The notes under the pieces were generated by a model. It saw nothing but the letters and a program-made list of their open reading frames with translations. It had not been told where the DNA came from and searched no databases. A program made the translations under genes and the position numbers. Positions 57,608-64,000 of a stretch of DNA of 64,000 bases are shown here, piece by piece. The stretch comes from Psychrobacter fozii. GTDB taxonomy: Bacteria > Pseudomonadota > Gammaproteobacteria > Pseudomonadales > Moraxellaceae. Numbering within the stretch: the stretch's first letter is position 1; each line of letters opens with the position of its first letter. The stretch is taken from positions 597,214 to 661,213 of the forward strand of contig NZ_QJSU01000001.1 of the NCBI RefSeq assembly GCF_003217155.1, written 5' to 3'.

Positions 57608-58158
57608 AGCAGTTCCTATAAACAGAGGGTTTCTATGATGTGAGACATTATAATGTCATAGAGTGTGGTGTCATAAATTGTCGTGTTATAGCATTAGCGT
57701 GCGTCATGATTGATAATACTGAACGCACTATTTTAGCAGAATGAGGTAAATTTGTGCGTGGTTTACGGCTTGGACATAGCAGTAAATGTTAGGTTTTGCT
57801 ATGATGAAGACAGACAATGCCTAGGGCGTGTCCTCAATTCAATCGATAGTTATCTAAATGGGTTAAAAATGTCTAAATCTTGCCAAACGGCGTCAAATAG
57901 CTGACTAATATCTCGATATTATCTGCGCTATTTTCCTTGTTTGACTGCGATTTATCTCATCTTTATCACCATTTTTAAAGTGAGGACACACCCTAGTAGG
58001 CATAAATCCTAATATTATTCGTATCATACGCAAACATTGATAGATTTTTTAAATTTTTCATTATTCACTTAATTATTCACTTATTTAAAGACTCGGGCGT
58101 GTTTTCGTCCTATTTTATTGACCGCTTTTCACTGATAAAAAACTGATAGAGAGTAGCC
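57608..58158. other. Long intergenic region upstream of hisB
   Basis: 551 bp with no gene. It contains the CTAG-flanked MITE at 57821-57996. The rest is AT-rich and includes the hisB leader, with no recognisable attenuator peptide. Confidence 0.5.
57821..57996. mobile_element. MITE with GGGYGTGTCCTCA terminal inverted repeats and CTAG flanks
   Basis: 176 bp. Left end CTAGGGCGTGTCCTCAATT (57821-57839), right end AAGTGAGGACACACCCTAG (57978-57996). The ends are inverted repeats with few differences, both bordered by CTAG (or TA) as target duplication. No ORF inside. It looks like a deletion derivative of an insertion sequence. Confidence 0.8.
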
Positions 58159-58806
58159 ATGACAGCCAATGCAACTGAGCAAAACCCATCACAGAACCCG
58201 AACCTACATGGTCGTCCAGCGCGTATCGCCACGGTTGAGCGTATCACTGCAGAAACGCAAGTGAAGTGCACTGTCAACCTTGATGGTACGGGTCAAGGCA
58301 CTGTAGACACTGGTGTACCGTTTTTGGATCATATGATTGATCAAATCAAGCGTCACGGTTTATTTGACTTGGATATCAAGTGCACAGGCGATACCTTTAT
58401 CGATGATCACCATAGCGTCGAAGATACCGGTATCACCTTGGGACAAGCGTTCAATAAAGCATTGGGCGACAAGAAAGGTATCCGTCGTTATGGGCATTTT
58501 TATGCACCACTCGATGAGTCGTTGACTCGCGCCGTTGTCGATCTATCAGGTCGTCCTGGTTTACACATGGACATTCCGTTTACCCGCTCGCACGTGGGCG
58601 GTTTTGATGTTGATTTGTTCAGTGAGTTTTTCTACGGCTTCGTCAACCACTCGTGGATGACCGTGCATTTGGACAATCTCAAAGGCAAAAATAGCCATCA
58701 CCAAATCGAATCGACCTTTAAGGCTTTTGCTCGCGCTCTGCGCATGGCTTGTGAATATGACGAGCGTGCGTTGAATACCTTGCCATCGACCAAAGAGGCT
58801 TTCTAA
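58159..58806 (+). CDS. hisB: Imidazoleglycerol-phosphate dehydratase
   Basis: 215 aa, the monofunctional form. [41 protein letters not shown], then the paired metal motifs [16 protein letters not shown] and [33 protein letters not shown]. Sixth step of histidine biosynthesis. hisH follows after 188 bp. Confidence 0.97.
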   Translation: MTANATEQNPSQNPNLHGRPARIATVERITAETQVKCTVNLDGTGQGTVDTGVPFLDHMIDQIKRHGLFDLDIKCTGDTFIDDHHSVEDTGITLGQAFNKALGDKKGIRRYGHFYAPLDESLTRAVVDLSGRPGLHMDIPFTRSHVGGFDVDLFSEFFYGFVNHSWMTVHLDNLKGKNSHHQIESTFKAFARALRMACEYDERALNTLPSTKEAF

Positions 58807-58994
58807 GTCGCATTTAAGGCTCTTCTACGGTGTCAGTCAAGCTTGGCGTACTAGCTGTAAAGCCTGCGCTTGGCTTCCTTGTAGCAAAACCTTATCTACA
58901 CCCGCGATAATAGAAAAGGCAATAGCCAACAATATAAATGGCTAACGATACAAATAGTACAGTAGTCAAAATATTTAAAAATGAGAACCAATCG

Positions 58995-59630
58995 ATGACC
59001 AAAATTGCACTATTAGATTATGGTATGGGTAATTTGCATTCCGCCAGTAAAGCATTGTCAGTGGTCGGGGCAGAAGTCTCTATCACCAACGACCCCAAAG
59101 TCGTTGCCGCAGCAGACAAAATCGTCTTCCCTGGTGTCGGTGCCATGCGCGACTGTATCGCTGGCATGCATGATGCTGGGATTGATGACGTCATACGTCA
59201 GGCTATATTTAATAAGCCCGTTATGGCCATCTGCATAGGCATGCAGGCGTTGTTTGAGCAGTCAGTTGAAAATGGTGGTACAGACTGTCTTGGCATCTTA
59301 AAGGGCACGGTAGAAGCCTTTGACCCTACGTGGAAAGACAAGCAAGGCGCAACTATCAAAGTACCGCATATGGGCTGGAATACCATCAGCGGCATGGATT
59401 TTGAGCATCCATTGTGGAATGGCATTCAAGACAATGCACATTTTTACTTTGTGCATAGCTATTACTGCGAGCCTGCCAATCACTCACAAGTGGCTGCGGT
59501 ATGTGACTATGGTCAGCCGTTTTGTGCCAGTGTCATCCAAGACAATCTATTTGCGACCCAGTTCCATCCAGAGAAAAGCCATACTGCAGGCTTGCAGCTG
59601 TTAAAAAACTTTGTAGAGTGGGATATATAA
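58995..59630 (+). CDS. hisH: Imidazole glycerol phosphate synthase glutaminase subunit
   Basis: 211 aa from the ATG at 58995 ([16 protein letters not shown]); an ATG at 58938 would add 19 non-conserved residues. Class I glutaminase: nucleophile Cys in [12 protein letters not shown], and the His-x-Glu pair in [10 protein letters not shown]. It supplies ammonia to HisF. hisF and hisA are not in the window; a terminator follows. Confidence 0.96.
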   Translation: MTKIALLDYGMGNLHSASKALSVVGAEVSITNDPKVVAAADKIVFPGVGAMRDCIAGMHDAGIDDVIRQAIFNKPVMAICIGMQALFEQSVENGGTDCLGILKGTVEAFDPTWKDKQGATIKVPHMGWNTISGMDFEHPLWNGIQDNAHFYFVHSYYCEPANHSQVAAVCDYGQPFCASVIQDNLFATQFHPEKSHTAGLQLLKNFVEWDI

Positions 59631-59670
59631 ATAGACGATAAACGTGAATTGAATGTTTAATTTAGCAGGA

Positions 59671-59704
59671 AGGTAGATTATCCATTGTATAATCTGCCTT
59701 TTTT
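59671..59704 (+). terminator. Rho-independent terminator after hisH
   Basis: Stem AGGTAGATTAT / ATAATCTGCCT with a 7-nt loop and a T-run. Confidence 0.85.
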
Positions 59705-59801
59705 GTTCTCAGCTATTACTTTTTTAGCGACCACTTTTTAGCCATCATTGTTTAGTGATACGCTCAGTTGTTTTCTGCTCGTTTATATTTGGAATATCTC
59801 A

Positions 59802-60191
59802 GTGGATTTTACTGCCTTTAAAATGAATATTATCGAGACAACAGGGCTGGCCAAAGATGCTTTGCACATCTATGTCGGTGTTGGTGTCTATTTGCTGTGT
59901 TTGGTATTACTGCGTCCTATTTTTAAAAAGCAAGGTATCAGGTCATTCATAGCTGTCATTGTCGTAACTGGCATTGCGTTGTTGGGTGAGTATTTGGACA
60001 ATCGAGAGACGATTGAGTCGCTAGGCATGGCAGGTTTGAGCCGAGAACAGATTACCGCGAGCATCCGTGATTTGATCAATACGTGCATGCTGTCTTATGT
60101 GCTTTATGGCTTAAATAAATGGACCAAGATATTTCATCCAACTAGCAAACCTACCTCGTTGACCAAACGCCATAAAAAAACGGACTATTAA
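59802..60191 (+). CDS. Uncharacterised membrane protein
   Basis: 129 aa from a GTG at 59802; an ATG at 59823 gives 122 aa. Two hydrophobic helices (HIYVGVGVYLLCLVLL and FIAVIVVTGIALLGEYL) are followed by a conserved-looking amphipathic region (NRETIESLGMAGLSREQITASIRDLINT) and a third hydrophobic stretch LSYVLYGLNKW. A basic tail ends the protein. Family not recognised; similar small proteins I recall are annotated as hypothetical. Confidence 0.7.
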   Translation: MDFTAFKMNIIETTGLAKDALHIYVGVGVYLLCLVLLRPIFKKQGIRSFIAVIVVTGIALLGEYLDNRETIESLGMAGLSREQITASIRDLINTCMLSYVLYGLNKWTKIFHPTSKPTSLTKRHKKTDY

Positions 60192-60206
60192 TAAGTCCGT
60201 TTTTTG
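60174..60206. terminator. Bidirectional terminator between the membrane-protein gene and avtA
   Basis: Stem AAAAAACGGACT / AGTCCGTTTTTT around the stop codon of the preceding gene, between converging genes. Confidence 0.9.
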
Positions 60207-60243
60207 ATTCTGCTATTTGAATTTATGATTCTAGCAGTTAATC

Positions 60244-61566
60244 TTATTTTTTGGCTTCATCATACAACTCACGCACCACCTCACCAATCACTCTAATACC
60301 ATCAGTCAGCGTCTGCTCGTCAGCCGCGATGCTCATACGAATACATTCATGCGCATGCTGATAATCGCTAACATCGACCCCAGGGAAGAAGTATTCACTT
60401 GGCACTATCAGCGTGCCTTTTTCTTTGAGACGCTCGTATAGCTCAAGGGTGCTAATCGGCAAATCTTTAAACCACAACCATAAGAAAATCGCGCCTTCAG
60501 GCTTATGAATCATCAATGGGTAATCACCCAATGCTTCTTTTAACAGCTTCACGGCAAGGGTCGCCTGCTTTTGATAAAACGGCTTAATCTCGGTATCGGC
60601 TAACTGCTTGATACGGTCGTCTTTTACCAATGGCGTGGCAATCGCTGCACCAAAGCGTGTTGGTGCTAAATTCACTACCGCATTCATCGCGCTAACCGCT
60701 TCGATCACTTTTGCATCGGCCACGATAATACCCGTACGCATACCGGGTAGGCCAATTTTAGATAGGCTAAAACACAGAATCGTATTGTCATCCCACGTCA
60801 AATGCGCGTCTGAATAGATGATGTTAGGGAAGGGCATACCGTAGGCATTATCGATGATAAGAGGTATGTCATAACGTTTGGCAATCTCGGCCAAATGCGC
60901 CATTTCTTCATCGGTCAGCACGTTGCCAGTCGGGTTGGTCGGGCGTGAGCAGCAAATCGCGCCGATACGTCCTTCTTTTAGCGCTGGCAAGTTCTCTAAT
61001 GCATCAAAATCGACACGATATTTAAAGAAGCCTTCCGCGCCGTCATGAGTCACTTCATCGATATGTGGCAATACCGCTGCGAAATGCTGACCTTCGACAT
61101 GCACGTCGCTATAGCCGATATACTCAGGGGTCAATGGCAGTAGAATGGATTTGTCTACAGACTGGTTCTGTTCATCAGCGAAAGCGCCGCCAAATAGATT
61201 AAACAGATAGAAAAACGCATTCTGTGAGCCATTGGTCAGGGCGATGTTTTCTGAGGTCAAATTCCAATCATAATGACGGTTAAAGAAGCCAACCAAGGCA
61301 TCGATAAAGGCCGAGTCACCTTGCGGATTAGAGTAATTCGCCATGCTGATAATCGCGCTACTATTGGCCTCACCTGTATCGTTATCAGTGCCTAGCGCCT
61401 TATACGTCTCCAAAAATAACTCATTGACGGCATCAATTTTGGCAGGGTTACCACCGCCTAGCATGTTGACTGGCTGATCGCTTTTTAGCGCATCGCCTAA
61501 ATCGTCCATCAATTGTGAGATGCCAGTGGGTTGGGTAAATTTTTGACCGAACTTTGAGAATTTCAT
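60244..61566 (-). CDS. avtA: Valine-pyruvate aminotransferase
   Basis: 440 aa fold-type I PLP enzyme. Near-continuous agreement with AvtA: FSKFGQKFTQPTGISQLMDDL, MLGGGNPAKIDAVNELF, SENIALTNGSQNAFFYLFNLF, CCSRPTNPTGNVLTDEEM, FSLSKIGLPGMRTGIIVAD (PLP Lys) and HKPEGAIFLWLWFKDLPISTLELY. It interconverts valine/pyruvate and 2-oxoisovalerate/alanine. It is the last core gene before the AT-rich retron region. Confidence 0.95.
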   Translation of the reverse strand: MKFSKFGQKFTQPTGISQLMDDLGDALKSDQPVNMLGGGNPAKIDAVNELFLETYKALGTDNDTGEANSSAIISMANYSNPQGDSAFIDALVGFFNRHYDWNLTSENIALTNGSQNAFFYLFNLFGGAFADEQNQSVDKSILLPLTPEYIGYSDVHVEGQHFAAVLPHIDEVTHDGAEGFFKYRVDFDALENLPALKEGRIGAICCSRPTNPTGNVLTDEEMAHLAEIAKRYDIPLIIDNAYGMPFPNIIYSDAHLTWDDNTILCFSLSKIGLPGMRTGIIVADAKVIEAVSAMNAVVNLAPTRFGAAIATPLVKDDRIKQLADTEIKPFYQKQATLAVKLLKEALGDYPLMIHKPEGAIFLWLWFKDLPISTLELYERLKEKGTLIVPSEYFFPGVDVSDYQHAHECIRMSIAADEQTLTDGIRVIGEVVRELYDEAKK

Positions 61567-61624
61567 AAGACTACCATGCTGTTTTGGAGGGTTTGATAAG
61601 AAGGAATTTGATTGAAAAAAGTTA

Positions 61625-61668
61625 GGCTAGTATAGCAAATGAGGGCTAGTATAGCAAATGAGGGCTAG
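61625..61668. repeat. 19-bp tandem repeat, 2.3 copies, next to a C8 run
   Basis: GGCTAGTATAGCAAATGAG at 61625-61643 and again at 61644-61662, then a partial GGCTAG. A run of eight C follows at 61674-61681. Both mark the junction between avtA and the retron region. Confidence 0.85.
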
Positions 61669-61740
61669 GTAATCCCCCCCCAATAAATAAGCAAACAGCA
61701 TGGCTGATATTGGTTTATATGCTGATACGTTGAACGAATC

Positions 61741-61775
61741 AAAAAACGCCTCCTATATGAATAGAGGGCGTTTTG
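61741..61775. terminator. Terminator-like hairpin upstream of the retron
   Basis: Stem AAAACGCCTCCTAT / ATAGAGGGCGTTTT with loop ATGA. No gene ends here on the plus strand; it may insulate the retron promoter from upstream transcription. Confidence 0.7.
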
Positions 61776-61858
61776 GTTTTCAGGCGACACAAGCGCTAGA
61801 GCCTATCAAGCTAACGCTTCAATCAGAGCCAAATAACTCTACAATTGCTTATTAATAG

Positions 61859-61886
61859 TTGACAAATATCAGTATTCATCTAGTAT
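61859..61886 (+). promoter_or_regulatory. Predicted retron promoter
   Basis: TTGACA (61859-61864), 16-bp spacer, TAGTAT (61881-61886). The predicted start point falls at about 61892-61894, exactly at the left arm (a1) of the ncRNA. Confidence 0.7.
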
Positions 61887-61893
61887 GAGACTT

Positions 61894-62039
61894 AGACCTA
61901 TAAATAGATTTTATCATTGTGCTTCACAATGAGTGATTTTCAAGCTACTACTCCTTTTAAGCTCATGAGGTTCTATGAGGCTCTTGGTTTGTCGTAGGGT
62001 TCCTAGTGTATTATATTGCGAAAGAGTATTTATAGGTCT
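61894..62039 (+). ncRNA. Retron msr-msd non-coding RNA
   Basis: 146 nt bounded by a perfect 13-bp inverted repeat: AGACCTATAAATA (a1, 61894-61906) and TATTTATAGGTCT (a2, 62027-62039). G61907, just after a1 in ATAGATT, is the candidate branching guanosine. An msr-like hairpin follows: TCATTGTG / CACAATGA (61914-61921 and 61925-61932) with a 3-nt loop. The msd part (about 61945-62010) can fold on itself, with CTCAT/ATGAG arms at about 61963-61979. It ends 22 bp before the RT start codon, the standard retron order. Exact msr/msd limits are inference. Confidence 0.82.
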
Positions 62040-62061
62040 TTCCCTCTTATAAGAATTAAAT

Positions 62062-63795
62062 ATGAACGATTTCTCTAAATTAAAAGCATTACAAAAAACA
62101 ACGACCCTTTCCGAACTGGCTCATCTACTCCGAGTTCAACCTAAGACTCTTTCCTACAATATTTATATCATTGATAAAAATAAAACTACCACTAAAAAAT
62201 ATTCGGAATTTAGTATTCCAAAAAAAAGTGGTGGGACGAGAATAATCCTAGCACCGAATCAGAATTTGAAGTTCATACAATCCCAATTATCGAAAATACT
62301 TTATAGTTGCATCGATGAAATCAATAAAGAGAAGGGGGTTACAGGCAGCTTATCTTTCGGCTATCGGAAGAAAAGCTCTATATTTGATAATGCTAAGGTA
62401 CATAAAAAGAAAAAATTTGTTTTTAATATAGATTTAAAGAACTATTTTGACTCAATTAATTTTGGTCGGGTGAGAGGTTTCTTTATAAAAAATAGAAATT
62501 TTTGTTTAGATGAGAACGTAGCTACTGTAATTGCACAAATTGCTTGTCATAATAACATCCTCCCTCAGGGAAGCCCTGTGTCACCAGTTATATCAAACTT
62601 AATTGGACATATTTTAGATATTAGATTATCAAAAATAGCTAGTAGTTGTGGCTGTAGTTATTCCAGATATTGTGATGATATTACTTTCTCAACCAATGAA
62701 AAAGTGTTTCCTAAAAAATTGGCTTACTCGAATACTGATAAGACTTGGCATCCTAGTAAACTGCTTATCAGCATAGTGTCTCAGAGTGGTTTTGAGATTA
62801 ATATGCAGAAAGTTAGAATGAGTCTTTTTTATTCTCAACAACGAGTTACTGGATTAACGGTTAATAAAAAAGTCAATACCACAAGAGCTTATAGGGATCT
62901 AGTAAGAGCTTTAGTTCACAGTTTATGTACTAAAGGTGATTTTGAATTTCGGGGAGATTTTTACAAAGATAAGATTTCAGAAACTAATAAGCTAAATAGC
63001 TTACAAGGTATGTTGAACTATATATCTCGTATTGAATATCAAGAATTGAGAGGTAATCGAGAAAATAAAAGGTTCTATCCAAATATTAATAAGCTTACAA
63101 AAAGTGAAATAACTCTTAGAGATTATGTCTTATTCAGATATTTTTTTAACCCTGAAAAAGTGACTATATTTGGTGAAGGGAAAACTGATAAATCTCACTT
63201 AAAGCATTATTTAAACTTCAGGTCCAATATTGATACTAGCAAAAACCCTATGCCTGAAAGCTTCTCTGATTGGAAAAATATGAACTTCCATGATTTTGAA
63301 AGTAGAATTTTTGATGTAATATCTAAAAGTGGTGGGACAGGTGACATAAAAAAATTAGTTACAGAGTATAAGAAATACTGTAATAAATTTTGTATACCTG
63401 AAGTTCAAAACCCAGTAATTATCCTTGTAGATGACGACGATGGTAGTGCAGACCTTCTAATGAAATTAGAAAAAGTAAAGAAAGATAAGTTAATCAAAGT
63501 TGTTAGAAAGGATTTCTATCATATTGATAATAATCTATATTTAATATTTCTACCTAGAATTAATTCTACTGATACAGACATCGAAAGCTTTTATTCTAAA
63601 GAAGTGATTGATATACCAAGAAATGGTTTATATTTCGAAAAATCCAACTTATCTAATAACAAACGAAATTATAGCAAGAAAGTATTTGCTACCGAGATAA
63701 TACCTCGAAATCAAGAGTTAGTCGATTGGTCAAAATTCGATCAAATTTTTGAAAAAGTTCAGCTAGCTATCGAGCACTTTCAAAGTAAGAAGTGA
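62062..63795 (+). CDS. Retron reverse transcriptase fused to a C-terminal Toprim domain
   Basis: 577 aa. RT fingers/palm: FSIPKKSGGTRIILAPNQNL (about 50-68), catalytic D124 in NIDLKNYFDSI, NILPQGSPVSPVISNL (165-180), the active-site YCDD at 203-206 where most retrons have YADD, and the VTG motif at 262-264. After a helical thumb/X region (to about 350) comes a Toprim domain: IFGEGKTD (E372, D376), IILVDDDDGSADL (D457-D460) and DIESFYS near 506. An RT-Toprim fusion of about this size is the arrangement of retron Eco2 (Ec67), type I-C, an antiphage toxin-type system in which the effector is part of the RT. AT-rich relative to avtA, consistent with horizontal transfer. No separate effector gene is seen before the possible IS end 110 bp downstream. 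Confidence 0.92.
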   Translation: MNDFSKLKALQKTTTLSELAHLLRVQPKTLSYNIYIIDKNKTTTKKYSEFSIPKKSGGTRIILAPNQNLKFIQSQLSKILYSCIDEINKEKGVTGSLSFGYRKKSSIFDNAKVHKKKKFVFNIDLKNYFDSINFGRVRGFFIKNRNFCLDENVATVIAQIACHNNILPQGSPVSPVISNLIGHILDIRLSKIASSCGCSYSRYCDDITFSTNEKVFPKKLAYSNTDKTWHPSKLLISIVSQSGFEINMQKVRMSLFYSQQRVTGLTVNKKVNTTRAYRDLVRALVHSLCTKGDFEFRGDFYKDKISETNKLNSLQGMLNYISRIEYQELRGNRENKRFYPNINKLTKSEITLRDYVLFRYFFNPEKVTIFGEGKTDKSHLKHYLNFRSNIDTSKNPMPESFSDWKNMNFHDFESRIFDVISKSGGTGDIKKLVTEYKKYCNKFCIPEVQNPVIILVDDDDGSADLLMKLEKVKKDKLIKVVRKDFYHIDNNLYLIFLPRINSTDTDIESFYSKEVIDIPRNGLYFEKSNLSNNKRNYSKKVFATEIIPRNQELVDWSKFDQIFEKVQLAIEHFQSKK

Positions 63796-63905
63796 CTCCA
63801 CATAATATTGAGTTTTATTGTGGCTATATGGATAAGAGACACAACAAGCTATTGCTATAATCTTGTCGGAATTTGCAGACAGTAGTGAATTAAAAACCCC
63901 CTATT

Positions 63906-64000
63906 TGAACTGACCCCCAAATATTGGACGGTTTAAGTTTATATCAAGGACTGAGTTCTGTATTGCACAGGACTCAGTCCTTTTAGTTTAAGCTGAATTC
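63906..64000. mobile_element. Possible end of an IS3-family insertion sequence
   Basis: TGAACTGACCCCCAAATATT (from 63906) followed by GGACGG resembles the terminal repeat of IS150-like IS3 elements. A strong hairpin AAGGACTGAGTTCTGT / ACAGGACTCAGTCCTT lies at 63946-63982. No transposase ORF is visible in the remaining bases, so the element, if real, continues past the window. Confidence 0.45.

Noticed and set aside
63796..63905. Separate retron effector gene after the RT
   Set aside because: Only about 110 bp before the possible IS end, no ORF; the Toprim domain fused to the RT already provides the effector.

Overview
The window looks like the replication-origin region of a gammaproteobacterial chromosome of the family Moraxellaceae, most likely Psychrobacter or a close relative. 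This rests on gene order, protein character and moderate-to-low GC; the genus is an inference. On the left arm gyrB, recF, dnaN and dnaA (4.6-11.9 kb) run leftward. On the right arm rpmH, rnpA, yidD, yidC and mnmE (12.5-17.2 kb) run rightward. Between them lies an AT-rich gap of about 0.6 kb full of DnaA boxes, the predicted oriC. Around it, from 3.7 to 35.9 kb, are nine exact copies of a parS-like 14-mer (GTTTCAYRTGAAAC) and two one-mismatch copies, several inside genes. A second compact group of perfect DnaA boxes with two parS-like sites fills the ribD-ribE gap (18.9-19.2 kb).

Region by region. 1-0.7 kb: 5' part of an AT-rich, minus-strand gene that resembles the N-terminal domain of McrB/HNH-type restriction proteins. 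0.8-4.5 kb: crotonase-family enzyme, LysE/RhtB exporter, rlmF, mntP. 4.6-17.2 kb: origin block. 17.2-20 kb: nrdR, ribD, ribE. 20-31.4 kb: a large hybrid histidine kinase, fmt-rsmB, thrC, a LysM protein, dprA, tsaC. 31.5-37.9 kb: a lipid/membrane cluster with a GbsR/MarR-type regulator, two paralogous fatty-acid desaturases, four small paralogous four-helix membrane proteins, a TIGR01777-type SDR protein and a DCC-family protein. Three copies of an 18-bp operator-like sequence precede the regulator and both desaturases. 38-42 kb: two membrane-anchored metallophosphoesterases and an HSL-type esterase. 42.4-45.2 kb: grpE-dnaK. 45.3-47.5 kb: bioC and bioF. 47.8-49.8 kb: three tandem outer-membrane beta-barrel proteins. 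50-51.3 kb: NfeD/SPFH pair. 51.4-56.8 kb: hemN, comM, gph and two small genes. 57 kb: tRNA-Phe. 58-61.6 kb: hisB, hisH, a small membrane protein, avtA.

The most striking system is at the right edge (61.86-63.8 kb): a complete retron. A promoter-like TTGACA/TAGTAT leads into a 146-nt non-coding RNA region bounded by a perfect 13-bp inverted repeat (a1/a2). An msr-like hairpin follows a1. Next comes a 577-aa reverse transcriptase with YCDD instead of YADD and a C-terminal Toprim domain, the architecture of Eco2/Ec67-like (type I-C) antiphage retrons. It is followed by what looks like one end of an IS3-family element. Two kinds of miniature repeat are scattered in intergenic regions: an ATAGTC-ended palindromic element (3.8, 46.2, 56.8 kb) and a 176-bp CTAG-flanked MITE (57.8 kb).
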